From: Umezawaea sp042738955
GTDB taxonomy: Bacteria > Actinomycetota > Actinomycetes > Mycobacteriales > Pseudonocardiaceae
DNA: 64,000 nucleotides
Assembly: GCF_042738955.1 (NCBI RefSeq)
Contig: NZ_JBHYHC010000014.1
Span: forward strand, 49,946 to 113,945
Reading direction: 5' to 3'
Positions 26,072 to 35,315 of the stretch are shown here, piece by piece. The notes beneath the pieces were generated by a model. The model saw only the letters and a list, made by a program, of their open reading frames with translations. It was not told where the DNA came from and did not search any database. The position numbers and the translations under genes are program-made. The first letter of the stretch is position 1. Each line of letters starts with the position of its first letter.

Positions 26072-27103
26072 ATGCAGCCGGGGGTCTCCACGAACGCCGA
26101 CCACTCGAAGAGGGGTCTGGTCCTGCGGAAGGAAATCGAGGTCGAACTCGACGCGGTGCTGCTCCGAGTGGGCGTGACCGAGGGTTCGGTGCTGGTGCGC
26201 GCCCCGGAACCGTCGGCGGGGCACCTGTTCTTCCTCGCCTGGAGCGGCGAAACAACCACCGGGATGCGCGCGACGGCGGCCGGCCGCGATTCCACGGCCG
26301 GAAAGGTGTCGAAGACCGGAAAAGCGCGGCAAGAGGTGAACCCGTACCTGTCGTCGCAGGTGGAAACCCGATTGCTCGCCATTCCGCTGATCGCCGACGG
26401 GGCCGTGGTCGGGGTGGCGCAATTCCTCGGCGAGCGGACGTTCGGCGCGGAGGACGAAGCGCGGGCCGCGGCGGAATGCGGGCGAATCGCGCGGAGCGTC
26501 GCGGAATTCGTCCGCGAGTCCGGGAACTACGCGCAGGTCGGCCTCCACTCCCCGCCCAGCCCGGCCGAGGCCGCGATCGTGTTCTGCGACCTGAGCGCGT
26601 CGTCCTCGCTGTTCGACGTGCTGCACGCCGCGGACGCGATCGGGTGCCTCGACGACTACCTGACCCGCACGGTCGACGTCGTCCTCACGGCGGGCGGCTC
26701 GGTCGACCAGTACCTCGGCGACGGCGCGCTGTGCCGGTTCCTCCCCGACGACGGCCCCGAGGCCGCGGTGCGGCGGGCGGTGGGAGCGGCGGTCGACGCG
26801 ACGGCGGCGTTCCGGGCGCTCAAGGAGTCCTGGCTCGCCTCGCGCTGGGAGGTGGCCTCGGTGTTCAGCCGGATCGGGATCGCCTACGGCGACTTCCGCG
26901 AAGCCCTGATCGGCCCCGCCCGCCAGCGCGAGCCGGTCATCCTCGGCTCGGGCGTGCACCGGGCGGCCGAGCTGTGCGCCACCGCGCCGCGCCGCAAGGA
27001 CGTCGTCCTCGTCGACCGCCGGTCGGCCGACCTGCTGGACGACGGGTGGGCGCTCGGCCCAGGCCCCTCCGCCGACAGCTTCGAGGTCCTGGGCCGGGCG
27101 TGA
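26072..27103 (+). CDS. GAF domain / degenerate class III nucleotide cyclase-like protein
   Basis: A 343-residue protein. A GAF-like region (residues about 20-150; LLAIPLIADGAVVGVAQFLG) is followed by a class III cyclase-like fold: IVFCDLSASSSLFDVL and DQYLGDGALCRF supply both metal Asp, and RIGIAYGDF the next strand. The Lys before GDG and the Asn-Arg pair of active cyclases (VN-x-AAR) appear changed (Q/Y and VHRAAEL), so activity is doubtful. The ATG at 26072 is chosen. It may sense a ligand rather than make cAMP. Confidence 0.75.
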   Translation: MQPGVSTNADHSKRGLVLRKEIEVELDAVLLRVGVTEGSVLVRAPEPSAGHLFFLAWSGETTTGMRATAAGRDSTAGKVSKTGKARQEVNPYLSSQVETRLLAIPLIADGAVVGVAQFLGERTFGAEDEARAAAECGRIARSVAEFVRESGNYAQVGLHSPPSPAEAAIVFCDLSASSSLFDVLHAADAIGCLDDYLTRTVDVVLTAGGSVDQYLGDGALCRFLPDDGPEAAVRRAVGAAVDATAAFRALKESWLASRWEVASVFSRIGIAYGDFREALIGPARQREPVILGSGVHRAAELCATAPRRKDVVLVDRRSADLLDDGWALGPGPSADSFEVLGRA

Positions 27104-27106
27104 GCG

Positions 27107-27793
27107 TCAGTGGGCCCGAGGGCGCACCACGATCTCGGTCAGGTGGGCGTCGGGGCTCGCGGTGACGGCGGCCGCGACCGCGCGCCCCACCGAGTCGGCC
27201 TCCAGGTAGAACTGCGGCTCGTACTCGCCGCCCTCCTGGGCGCGGACGTCGCGCTGCATGTCCGTGTCGACCCGGCCGGGGTGCACGGACGTGACGCGCA
27301 GGCCGTGGTCGCGCTCCTCCTCGGCCCGCAGCGCGTCGCCGAAGGCTCGGAGGGCGAACTTGCTGGCCGCGTACGCGCCCCAGTTCGGGTTGGCGCGCAG
27401 GCCCGCGCCGGAGTTGATCAGGACCACGTGCCCCCGCGTCGCGTGGAGCGCGGGCAGCAGAAGCCTGGTCAGCTCGGCCACGGCGAAGACGTTGAGGTCG
27501 AACGTGCGGCGCCACAGGTCCGGCGGCGAGTCGGCGACGTGCCCCAGTTCGGTGACGCCCGCGCTGTGCACCAGCACGTCTAGGCGGTCGACCGACGACA
27601 CGGCCTCGGCCAGCGCGGCGTGGTCGGTGATGTCGACCAGCCACGGGCGGGCGTGGGGGAGGCTGTCCGCGAGGGCTTTCAGCGCCTCGGCGTCACGGCC
27701 GCCCAGCAGCAGCTCGTGGGTGTCGGCGAGCGAGCGGGCGATGGCCGCGCCGATGCCGCGCGAGGCGCCGGTGATCAAAGCGACAGGAGACAT
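27107..27793 (-). CDS. SDR-family oxidoreductase
   Basis: A 228-residue classical short-chain dehydrogenase. Cofactor motif TGASRGIG (residues 8-15), HSAG in place of NNAG, catalytic Ser in NSGAG and YAASK. HPGRVDTDM is the usual C-terminal motif. Substrate unknown. It converges with the cyclase-like gene, 3 bp apart. Confidence 0.88.
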   Translation of the reverse strand: MSPVALITGASRGIGAAIARSLADTHELLLGGRDAEALKALADSLPHARPWLVDITDHAALAEAVSSVDRLDVLVHSAGVTELGHVADSPPDLWRRTFDLNVFAVAELTRLLLPALHATRGHVVLINSGAGLRANPNWGAYAASKFALRAFGDALRAEEERDHGLRVTSVHPGRVDTDMQRDVRAQEGGEYEPQFYLEADSVGRAVAAAVTASPDAHLTEIVVRPRAH

Positions 27794-27816
27794 GGTCGAA
27801 CCCTAGGCCCCGCGGT

Positions 27817-27849
27817 GGTCGTCCCGCGGCCGGAAACCGCAGGACGACC
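27817..27849 (-). terminator. Stem-loop after the DUF3455 lipoprotein gene
   Basis: GGTCGTCC (27817-27824) pairs with GGACGACC (27842-27849), loop 17 nt. It lies 11 bp beyond the lipoprotein stop. Confidence 0.5.
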
Positions 27850-27859
27850 CGGAGGGGGA

Positions 27860-28441
27860 TCAGGCCGAGGTGTAGAAGGTGTACAGGGCGCTGTAGGGCG
27901 CGGACTGCTGGACGTTGGGCTGGCAGGTGCCGGTCGGCGCGACGCCGCCCTTGGTGTCCAGGCGCTGCACGTACGTGACCTTGCCGAGCAGGCCGTCGCC
28001 GCGCACGGTCTTGGCCTTGAGCAGGATCTCCGGGATGGCGTCCGGGTGGTCGACCTTCGCGCCGTCGACGGCGGCGGCCTCGACCGCGCTGCCGTCCACA
28101 GTGGACACCCACACCGGGCCGCGGGTGTGCAGGATGATCGGCTTCGAGTCCTTGGTGACCAGGATCGCGTCGGGCTCCAGCAGCTTCCACGTCCCGGCGG
28201 CGCAGGTGTAGGCCTGCACGCCGCTGGCCTGGTACTTGCCGACGAGCTTGTTGCCGTCCGGCACCTTGACCGCGGCGGGAGCCTCCACCTCGACCTCGAC
28301 GCCGACGTCGGCCTTGTCCGCCGAGGCGGAGGGCGACGAGGTGGGCTGGGCGGTGCCCGCCGTGGCGGAGCCGCAGGCGGACGTCACCCCGGCGAGAGCG
28401 AGGGCGCCGAGGGTCAGGCCGATGATCTTGACACGCTTCAC
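27860..28441 (-). CDS. DUF3455-family lipoprotein
   Basis: A 193-residue secreted protein. Signal with lipobox LAGVTSAC (Cys23), so probably lipid-anchored on the outer face of the membrane. A Ser/Thr/Ala linker follows, then the DUF3455 pattern: GKYQASGVQAYTC, WKLLEPDAILV, HTRGPVW, DGSAVEA, IPEILLKA, TYVQRLDTKGGVAPTGTC. Four Cys could form disulfides. Function of the family is unknown. ATG start at 28441 with GGAGTGCAC-like upstream sequence. Confidence 0.88.
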   Translation of the reverse strand: MKRVKIIGLTLGALALAGVTSACGSATAGTAQPTSSPSASADKADVGVEVEVEAPAAVKVPDGNKLVGKYQASGVQAYTCAAGTWKLLEPDAILVTKDSKPIILHTRGPVWVSTVDGSAVEAAAVDGAKVDHPDAIPEILLKAKTVRGDGLLGKVTYVQRLDTKGGVAPTGTCQPNVQQSAPYSALYTFYTSA

Positions 28442-28541
28442 AGTGCACTCCTGGGGGATGGCCGTCTGGATGAGAACCGGCTGTCCGCGGTGCAGCCACC
28501 CACTACACGGGTGGTCGTTCGGCGTGGTTCAAGCGAAAAAC

Positions 28542-28569
28542 GTGGCCGGGGCCACAGGGCCCCGGCCAC
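28542..28569 (-). terminator. Intrinsic terminator of phoX
   Basis: A perfect 12-bp stem (28542-28553 with 28558-28569), ACAG loop, and five A at 28536-28540, which read as T5 on the minus strand. Canonical rho-independent form. Confidence 0.85.
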
Positions 28570-28599
28570 CGTCTCGAATGGACTTGGCGTCGAATGGAC

Positions 28600-30696
28600 T
28601 CAGCCGCAGACGCGGCCGTTGTCCTTCTTCCACGCCACCACGACGGACGGCCGCGGCTGGCTGGTACCGCCGTCCGGCCAGTGCGACAGCGGGTTGTCGG
28701 CGCTGGCGCCGGTGATCTCACCGGGGTGCTGCACCGACACGAGGACGAACCGGTCGGTGATCACCGGGCCGCAGGTCTCCGCGCCCTTGGGCACGGTGAG
28801 GAACTGCTTGACCCGCCCGCGGTACTTGCCCTCGACCGGCACGGCGAACAGGCCGTCGTTGGAGCCCAGGGCGTTGCCGTCGGTGGAGATCCACAGGTTG
28901 CCCGCGCTGTCGAACGCCACGTTGTCCGGGCAGGAGATCGGGCTGACCTGTGACTTGTCGTATCCGCCGAAGTACGTGTCGGCGGTGGCCGGGTCGCCGC
29001 AGACCAGCAGCAGCGTCCAGCGGAAGGTGGTCGCGGTCGGGTCGCCGCGGTTCTCCTCCCACTCCAGGACGTGGCCGTTCTTGTTGCCGACGCGCGGGTT
29101 GATCTCGGTGCCCGCTTCCTTGCCGGGCTTGCCGCGGTCGGTGTTGTTGGTCAGCGCGGCGTACACCTTGCCGGTGCGCGGGCTGGCCTCGATGTCCTCG
29201 GGGCGGTCCATCTTGGTGGCGCCCGCCTTGTCCGCGGCGAGCCGGGTGAAGACGTACACCTCCTCGGCGGTGAAGCCCTCGACGAAGGACTTGTCGCCGC
29301 TGACCAGCTTGAGCCACTCGCCGGTGCCGTCGAAGTGGCCGTCGGTCGGGAGCTTGCCGGTGCCGTCGATCTCGGCCACGGGGCTGTTGCCGCTGAACTT
29401 CGCGACGTAGAGCGTGCCGTCGGAGAGCAGCTTCTTGTTCTGCTCACGGGCGCGCTTGCTGTCGCCCTTCACGATCTTGTTCTTCGACACGTACTTGTAG
29501 ATGTAGTCGAAGCGCTCGTCGTCGCCCATGTACGCGACGACCCTGCCGTCCTTGGCGACCCGGATCGTGCAGCCCTCGTGCTTGAACCGGCCGAGCGCGG
29601 TGTGCTTGACCGGCGCGGAGTTCTTGTCGTGCGGGTCGATCTCGACGACCCAGCCGAACCGGTTGAACTCGTTGGGCTCCTGCGCGAGGTCGAAGCGCTT
29701 GTCGAACCGCTCCCACTTGCGCTCGGTCGACGCGCCGGGCAGGCCGTAGCGGGAGGCGCGGGCCAGCGCGACCGGGTCGGTGATCGAGGCGCCACCGGCG
29801 AAGTAGCCGTTGAAGTTCTCCTCGCCGGACAGGATCGTGCCCCACGGGGTCACGCCGCCGGCGCAGTTGCCGAACGTGCCGAGGACCTTCTTGCCGGTCG
29901 GGTCGACCGACGTCCTCAGGAACTTGCTGCCCGCCGCCGGGCCGTCGACCGCGAACGGCGTGGTGGCCGTGATGCGGCGGTTGTACTGGCGGTCCATCTT
30001 CGGCACGAGCTTGCCGCTGCGGCGGTCCTGCTCGACCACGACGACGGAGAACCCGTGCGCCGCCCAGCCGATCTTGACCTGCGCCTCGGTGGGGTTGTTG
30101 GCATCGTATCCCTTGTGCAGGAACGGTTCCGTCGTGTACTCGTGGTTGCTGCCCATGAGCCAGCGGTTCCAGCCGTCGAGCGGGACCAGGCCGCAGAAGT
30201 CGTTGTTGTAGCCGAACTGGAGGGCCTGCGCCTCGGGCGTCTGGTGGTCGAAGTCGAACGCGGGCGCGCCCGGCACGACGGGGTCGCCCCAGCGGATGAC
30301 GACGGCGGACTCGTACCCGTCGGCCGTGACGATCCGGTCCTCGGTGTTCGGCGCGACGGCGGTGAAGTTGAGGCCGTCCTTGCGCCGTCCCCCACCCAGG
30401 TCGGCGTCCGCGGTCACGTCGGCCGGGGCGACCGGGGCGGCGACGGCCGTCCCCGCGCCGAGCGCCGTGGCGCCCGCACCGGCCACGGCCAGCACCGCGC
30501 CCGCCTTCAGCACACCGCGGCGGCTGACGACCTCGCGGACGACGTCGCCGAAGTAGGCGTTGTCGGACTTGTTCGGCGCGTCGTGGGCGCAGGCGTTGGC
30601 ACAGCGGTAAAGACAGGTCGTCTCCGAGCGCCCGAGCGGGTGGTTGGGCAGCAGCAGGGGCAGCAGGCGACGGCCCCGATCGGCGGGAACGGACAC
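28600..30696 (-). CDS. phoX: PhoX-family phosphatase, Tat-exported
   Basis: A 698-residue DUF839/PhoX protein, a Ca2+/Fe-dependent alkaline phosphatase that frees phosphate from organic esters outside the cell. A Tat signal SRRGVLKAG is at about residues 58-66, followed by a hydrophobic Ala-rich stretch. Family stretches include SGEENFNGYF, FNRFGWVVEIDP, GRFKHEGCTI, YMGDDERFDYIYKY, RPEDIEASP and SPDNVAFD. The N-terminal 55 residues before the Tat motif contain a Cys-rich stretch. The GTG (30694-30696) has GGAGGTCC upstream. Confidence 0.93.
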   Translation of the reverse strand: MSVPADRGRRLLPLLLPNHPLGRSETTCLYRCANACAHDAPNKSDNAYFGDVVREVVSRRGVLKAGAVLAVAGAGATALGAGTAVAAPVAPADVTADADLGGGRRKDGLNFTAVAPNTEDRIVTADGYESAVVIRWGDPVVPGAPAFDFDHQTPEAQALQFGYNNDFCGLVPLDGWNRWLMGSNHEYTTEPFLHKGYDANNPTEAQVKIGWAAHGFSVVVVEQDRRSGKLVPKMDRQYNRRITATTPFAVDGPAAGSKFLRTSVDPTGKKVLGTFGNCAGGVTPWGTILSGEENFNGYFAGGASITDPVALARASRYGLPGASTERKWERFDKRFDLAQEPNEFNRFGWVVEIDPHDKNSAPVKHTALGRFKHEGCTIRVAKDGRVVAYMGDDERFDYIYKYVSKNKIVKGDSKRAREQNKKLLSDGTLYVAKFSGNSPVAEIDGTGKLPTDGHFDGTGEWLKLVSGDKSFVEGFTAEEVYVFTRLAADKAGATKMDRPEDIEASPRTGKVYAALTNNTDRGKPGKEAGTEINPRVGNKNGHVLEWEENRGDPTATTFRWTLLLVCGDPATADTYFGGYDKSQVSPISCPDNVAFDSAGNLWISTDGNALGSNDGLFAVPVEGKYRGRVKQFLTVPKGAETCGPVITDRFVLVSVQHPGEITGASADNPLSHWPDGGTSQPRPSVVVAWKKDNGRVCG

Positions 30697-30812
30697 GCGG
30701 ACCTCCGTGGTGGATATCGGTGGGAACCGGGCGACCGTAAGAGGGGAAGCGGTTGTCCAGTGGTCTTCGAGGTGAACGCCGGACGAACAACCGCCGATCA
30801 GGGCACCTTGGG

Positions 30813-32030
30813 TCAGCTCATGGCCTCGTCCCCCACCAGCACCGCGCCCGCGGGCAGGGTGTGGGGGTCGGGCTGCTTCGCGCCCACCGACAGCAGGCCC
30901 GCGGCGATCACGCACAGGACGGTCGCGGCGACGAACGGCGCGTGGTCCGAGCCGAACCACTCGGCCACGTGGCCGACCAGGGTCGCGGCGGCCGCGCCGC
31001 CGAGCCAGCGCAGGAAGTTGTAGCCCGCGCTCGCCACCGGGCGCGGCGACGGGCTGATGCTCATCGCGGTGCCGGTGAACAGGGTGTTGAGCAGGCCGGA
31101 CACCACGCCGCTGAGGATCACGCCGACGACCAGGACCGGCTTGCTGTCGACGCTCATCACCAGCATCAGGGCGGCGAAGGCGAGCACGGCGAACACCGTC
31201 GCGTGGCGTTCGCCGAACCGGGCGGACAGCCGGGGCGCGAGGACGACGCCCGCGACGGCGACGCAGAGGCCCCAGCCGAAGAAGATCAGGCCGATCTGGA
31301 TCGCGCCCCACCGCAGCACGAACGGCGACCAGGCCAGGACCGTGAAGAACGCGGCCGTGTACAGCGCCGCGCCGACCGACGTGCGGAACAGCCCGCCGTG
31401 CTTCAACGCCCGCAACGGGTCCAGCAGCCCGACCCTGTCCCGCTTCTCGGCGGCGTCGGACGGCAGCATCGTCGCGCACAGCACCAGGGCGATGGCCATC
31501 AGCGCGGCGGTCCCGAAGAACGGCCCGCGCCACGAGATGGAGCCCAGCAGCGCCCCGAGCAGCGGCCCGACGGACAGGCCGATGCCGAGCGCCGCCTCGT
31601 ACAGCAGGATCGCGCCCTTCTGGCCGCCGGACGCGGCGCCGACGATCACCGAGAGCGCGGTCGCGATGAAGAACGCGTTGCCGAGCCCCCAGACCGCCCG
31701 CAGGCCGACCAGTTGGCCGATCGAGCCCGCGAGCGCGCACGCGACCGTCGCCAGCACGATCAGCACCAGGCCGGTGAGCACCGTGCGCTTCGCGCCGAAC
31801 AGCGCGGCCATCGCGCCGGTGAACAGCATCGCCAGCACCTGCACGCCCAGGTACGACGAGAAGAGGAGGGTCACCTGGGAGGGCGTGGCGTGCAGGCCCT
31901 CCGCGATGGACAGCAGGATCGGGTCCACCAGACCGATGCCCATGAACGCGATCACCGCGGCGAACGCGGTGATCCACACCGGGCGGGGCTGGCCCTTGAT
32001 CGCGTCGAGGAGTTTCGGGTGTTCGCTCAT
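30813..32030 (-). CDS. MFS transporter, possibly iron-regulated exporter
   Basis: A 405-residue major-facilitator protein with 12 membrane helices. The conserved loop 2-3 region includes ALFGAKRTVL. No substrate-specific motif is recognised. The ATG (32028-32030) lies directly behind a sequence resembling the IdeR/DmdR iron box (32033-32048). That suggests repression by iron and a role in siderophore or metal traffic, as with EntS-like exporters, but no siderophore genes are nearby. Confidence 0.85.
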   Translation of the reverse strand: MSEHPKLLDAIKGQPRPVWITAFAAVIAFMGIGLVDPILLSIAEGLHATPSQVTLLFSSYLGVQVLAMLFTGAMAALFGAKRTVLTGLVLIVLATVACALAGSIGQLVGLRAVWGLGNAFFIATALSVIVGAASGGQKGAILLYEAALGIGLSVGPLLGALLGSISWRGPFFGTAALMAIALVLCATMLPSDAAEKRDRVGLLDPLRALKHGGLFRTSVGAALYTAAFFTVLAWSPFVLRWGAIQIGLIFFGWGLCVAVAGVVLAPRLSARFGERHATVFAVLAFAALMLVMSVDSKPVLVVGVILSGVVSGLLNTLFTGTAMSISPSPRPVASAGYNFLRWLGGAAAATLVGHVAEWFGSDHAPFVAATVLCVIAAGLLSVGAKQPDPHTLPAGAVLVGDEAMS

Positions 32031-32032
32031 AG

Positions 32033-32069
32033 TTAGGTATGCTAATCTCTTTTACTTCGCCAACCTAAG
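32033..32069. promoter_or_regulatory. Iron-box-like (IdeR/DmdR) sites in the divergent promoter
   Basis: TTAGGTATGCTAATCT (32033-32048) resembles TTAGGTTAGGCTAACCTAA with a one-base gap. A half-site CCAACCTAAG (32060-32069) reads TTAGGTTGG on the other strand. They lie between the MFS gene and the HAD gene. Match is partial. Confidence 0.5.
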
Positions 32070-32098
32070 TATGTTGTCTCACAGGTACCGTCACCGCT

Positions 32099-32734
32099 GT
32101 GGAAGCAGTGGTTTTCGACCTCGACGGCGTACTGGTGGACTCCGAACGCGTGTGGGACGAGGTGCGGCAGGCGTTCGCCGCCACCCACGGCGGCACGTGG
32201 CTGCCCGACTCGACACGGGCCATGCAGGGCATGAGCACCCCCGAATGGGCGGCCTACCTGGTCGACGAGGTCGGCGTGCGGCTCACCCCGGACGAGGCGG
32301 CGGAGGGCGTGATCGCCGAGATGGCCGCGCGCTACGCCCAGGGCCCGCCCGTCATCGACGGCGCGGTGGACGCCGTGCGCGCCGTCGCGGCCCGCTACCC
32401 GGTCGCCATCGCCAGCTCGTCCCCACCGGTCCTGATCAGGGCTTTCCTGGAGGCGACCGGCCTGTCGTCGCTGGTGCCCGTCGCCCTGTCCAGCGAGCAG
32501 ACCGGCGCGGGCAAGCCCGCCCCCGACGTCTACCTCGCCGCCGCCCGCGAACTCGGCCTGGACCCGGCGAAGTGCGCCGCGGTCGAGGACTCGACCAACG
32601 GCCTGCGCGCGGCCACCGCGGCGGGCATGGACGTCTACGCGATCCCGAACCCGCACTTCCCGCCGGACCCGGCCGCGCTTACCGGCGTGACCGTGGTCGC
32701 CTCGATCACGGAGTTGCCGGGGGCGCTGGCCTAG
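32099..32734 (+). CDS. HAD-family phosphatase (beta-phosphoglucomutase-like)
   Basis: A 211-residue HAD IA enzyme: FDLDGVLVDS (nucleophile Asp), IASSSPP (motif II), GKPAPDVYL (Lys, motif III) and VEDSTNGLRAA (motif IV). It probably hydrolyses a sugar phosphate. GTG start; divergent from the MFS gene through the iron-box-like region. The 3' end overlaps the convergent membrane protein gene by 29 nt. Confidence 0.9.
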   Translation: MEAVVFDLDGVLVDSERVWDEVRQAFAATHGGTWLPDSTRAMQGMSTPEWAAYLVDEVGVRLTPDEAAEGVIAEMAARYAQGPPVIDGAVDAVRAVAARYPVAIASSSPPVLIRAFLEATGLSSLVPVALSSEQTGAGKPAPDVYLAAARELGLDPAKCAAVEDSTNGLRAATAAGMDVYAIPNPHFPPDPAALTGVTVVASITELPGALA

Positions 32735-33293
32735 AGGTTCCACGTGGAACCACGAAGCTCAACGCCGCCAAGCCCACCGCGAAGCACGTCATCGCCACGA
32801 CGCCCTTCGGCCAGTAGATGTGGCTGTCCAGGAACAGGTACGCGCCGAACAGCAGCACCACCCCGCCCGGCGCGGCCTTCCAGCCCGCCCGCAGGGCGGT
32901 CCCGGCGGTGAGCAGCGCGGACGCGACGAGGAAGCACCACGCGCCCGGCGTGCCCAGGGCGTTGCCGATGTCGAACAGCGGGTCGATCACCGGGGTCCGG
33001 CCGTTCTGCGCGATCGCCATCGCGCCGCCGCCGACCCCGGCGATCGTGTCCAGCGCGCCGTACAGCACCGCGTAGCCGAACGCCGCTGCCCGCCCGGCCC
33101 ACCGGAGCACGGGCGGGCTGGTGTCCAGCAGCACCCACACCGCCGCGGCCAGCAGCGGGAACACGAAGGCCAGCGCGATGTGCATGTCCCGCCAGTGGTG
33201 GGCGGTGGACGCGTCCAGGTACTGCGGGTGCGTGAGCCCGACGGCGGCGAGGACCAGACCGGGCAGTGCCACGAGCGCGGTGCGGAGGTGCAT
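32706..33293 (-). CDS. Six-helix membrane protein
   Basis: A 195-residue integral membrane protein with five to six hydrophobic segments spread evenly. The N-terminal loop THPQYLDASTAHHWRDMH carries His residues that could bind metal. No family was recognised. ATG at 33291-33293. Function unknown. Confidence 0.65.
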   Translation of the reverse strand: MHLRTALVALPGLVLAAVGLTHPQYLDASTAHHWRDMHIALAFVFPLLAAAVWVLLDTSPPVLRWAGRAAAFGYAVLYGALDTIAGVGGGAMAIAQNGRTPVIDPLFDIGNALGTPGAWCFLVASALLTAGTALRAGWKAAPGGVVLLFGAYLFLDSHIYWPKGVVAMTCFAVGLAALSFVVPRGTSRPAPPATP

Positions 33294-33388
33294 CGGGCCA
33301 CGCTAGTGGCCGGGAACGCCGGAAAACGCTGTCGAGGGCCGGAGAACGCCGAGGTCACACTCCCGTAAGAACCTCTAGGGTCCGAACC

Positions 33389-34126
33389 ATGACTGATCGA
33401 GTTGCGGTGGTGACCGGGGCGGCGCAGGGCATGGGGCGGCGGATCGCCGAGGTGCTGCGGGGCGAGGGGTGCGCGGTGGTCGGGTTCGACCTGCTGGAGA
33501 CCGACGGCGGGGTGACGGGCAACGTGGCCGACGCCGCGGACGTGACACGGCTGGCGGAGCACGTGCACGAGCGGTACGGCCGGGTCGACGTGCTGGTCAA
33601 CAACGCGGGCATCGCCGGGATCGTGCCGTTCGAGGACACGTCCCTCGAGCTGTGGCAGCGGATCATGGAGGTCAACCTGACCGGGCCGTTCCTGCTCAGC
33701 CAGGCGTTCGGCCGCACGATGCTGGCGCAGGGCTCGGGCTCGATCGTCAACATCGCCTCGGTCGCGGGCCTCAGCGGCGTCGCGGACCGGGCGGCCTACA
33801 ACACCAGCAAGCACGGCCTGATCGGCATGACCCGCACGCTCGCCGTCGAGTGGGGCGGGCGCGGGGTCCGGGTCAACGCCGTGTGCCCCGGCTGGGTCAA
33901 GACGGAGATGGACGTCGAGTCCCAGGCGGGCGGCCACTACGTCGACTCCGACATCACCGACCACGTGCCCGCGGGCCGGTTCGCCGTCCCGGACGACATC
34001 GCCCAGGCCGTCGCGTTCCTCGCCGACCCGGCGCGCAGCGGCTTCGTCAACGGCGTGGCGCTGCCCGTCGACGGCGGTTGGACCGCCGACGGCTCGTGGC
34101 AGGCGCTAAGGCTGTCGAAGCGCTAG
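33389..34126 (+). CDS. SDR-family oxidoreductase (FabG-like)
   Basis: A 245-residue short-chain dehydrogenase. TGAAQGMG (residues 9-16), NNAG, NIASVAG and YNTSKHG, then VCPGWVKTEM and a C-terminal GG-x-x-DG (PVDGGWTADG) as in FabG-type enzymes. Substrate unknown. A TAGGGT hexamer sits about 10 nt before the ATG. Ends at the hairpin 34133-34162. Confidence 0.9.
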   Translation: MTDRVAVVTGAAQGMGRRIAEVLRGEGCAVVGFDLLETDGGVTGNVADAADVTRLAEHVHERYGRVDVLVNNAGIAGIVPFEDTSLELWQRIMEVNLTGPFLLSQAFGRTMLAQGSGSIVNIASVAGLSGVADRAAYNTSKHGLIGMTRTLAVEWGGRGVRVNAVCPGWVKTEMDVESQAGGHYVDSDITDHVPAGRFAVPDDIAQAVAFLADPARSGFVNGVALPVDGGWTADGSWQALRLSKR

Positions 34127-34132
34127 ACCCCC

Positions 34133-34162
34133 TGCGCCGCAGGACGACGGCCCTGCGGCGCA
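34133..34162. terminator. Hairpin between SDR and ino1
   Basis: A perfect 11-bp stem, TGCGCCGCAGG with CCTGCGGCGCA, 8-nt loop. Bidirectional terminator between convergent genes. Confidence 0.75.
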
Positions 34163-34173
34163 CGGAGGCGCTC

Positions 34174-35265
34174 CTAGCGTTCCGCGTCGCCGCGGATGAA
34201 GCCCTCGACCGCGAGGTGCGCCTCGGAGTCCGAGTACTGCACCGGCGGGGACTTCATGAAGTACGACGACGCCGACAGGATCGGGCCGCCGATGCCGCGG
34301 TCCAGCGCGATCTTCGCGGCGCGCACGGCGTCGATGATGATGCCCGCAGAGTTCGGCGAGTCCCACACCTCGAGCTTGTACTCCAGGCTCAGCGGCACGT
34401 CGCCGAAGGCGCGGCCCTCCAGGCGCACGAACGCCCACTTGCGGTCGTCCAGCCACGCCACGTAGTCCGACGGGCCGATGTGGACGTTGCGCTTGCCGAG
34501 GTCGCGGTCGATCTGGGACGTCACGGCCTGCGTCTTGGAGACCTTCTTGGACTCCAGGCGCTCCAGTTCCTTCATGTTGAGGAAGTCCATGTTGCCGCCC
34601 ACGTTCAGCTGCATGGTGCGGTCCAGTTGGACACCGCGGTCCTCGAAGAGCTTGGCCAGCACGCGGTGCGTGATGGTGGCGCCGACCTGGGACTTGATGT
34701 CGTCGCCGACGATCGGGACGCCCGCGGCGCGGAACTTCTCGGCCCACACCGGGTCGGAGGCGATGAACACGGGCAGGGCGTTGACGAACGCGACCTTGGC
34801 GTCGATCGCGGCCTGGGCGTAGAAGCGGTCCGCGTCCTCCGAGCCGACCGGCAGGTACGCGACCAGCACGTCGGCCTTGGTGTCGCGCAGCACCTGCACG
34901 ACGTCGACCGGCTCCTCCTCGGACTCCTCGATGGTCTCCCGGTAGAACTTCCCGAGGCCGTCGTAGGTGTGGCCGCGCCGCACCGGCACGCCGAGGGGCG
35001 GCACGTCCGCGATCTTGATCGTGTTGTTCTCGCTGGCGCCGATCGCCTCGGACAGGTCGTAGCCGACCTTCTTGGCGTCGACGTCGAACGCGGCGACGAA
35101 CTCGATGTCGCCGACGTGGTACTCGCCGAACTCGACGTGCATCAGTCCGGGCACCCTGGCGGACGCGTCGGCGTTCCGGTAGTACTCGACCCCCTGCACC
35201 AGCGACGCGGCGCAGTTGCCGACCCCGACGATGGCCACCCGAACAGTCCGGCGTTGTGCGCCCAT
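34174..35265 (-). CDS. ino1: Inositol-3-phosphate synthase
   Basis: A 363-residue NAD-dependent enzyme that turns glucose-6-phosphate into 1L-myo-inositol-1-phosphate, the first step toward phosphatidylinositol and mycothiol. Motifs: VGVGNCAAS (NAD), NALPVFIASDP, VGDDIKSQVGAT and LNVGGNMDFLNM, typical of the short actinobacterial type. The ATG (35263-35265) has AAGGAGGACTGG. It follows padR at 50 bp, as Rv0046c follows Rv0047c. Confidence 0.95.
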   Translation of the reverse strand: MGAQRRTVRVAIVGVGNCAASLVQGVEYYRNADASARVPGLMHVEFGEYHVGDIEFVAAFDVDAKKVGYDLSEAIGASENNTIKIADVPPLGVPVRRGHTYDGLGKFYRETIEESEEEPVDVVQVLRDTKADVLVAYLPVGSEDADRFYAQAAIDAKVAFVNALPVFIASDPVWAEKFRAAGVPIVGDDIKSQVGATITHRVLAKLFEDRGVQLDRTMQLNVGGNMDFLNMKELERLESKKVSKTQAVTSQIDRDLGKRNVHIGPSDYVAWLDDRKWAFVRLEGRAFGDVPLSLEYKLEVWDSPNSAGIIIDAVRAAKIALDRGIGGPILSASSYFMKSPPVQYSDSEAHLAVEGFIRGDAER

Positions 35266-35315
35266 GCCCAGTCCTCCTTGTGCTTCTGCTGTGGTTTCGC
35301 CCGCGAAAGCGGCGG

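Noticed and set aside
30697..31977. Upstream extension of the phoX frame to 31977
   Set aside because: The extension lies antisense-frame within the MFS gene and is Arg-rich; the GTG at 30696 with a good ribosome binding site is the start.
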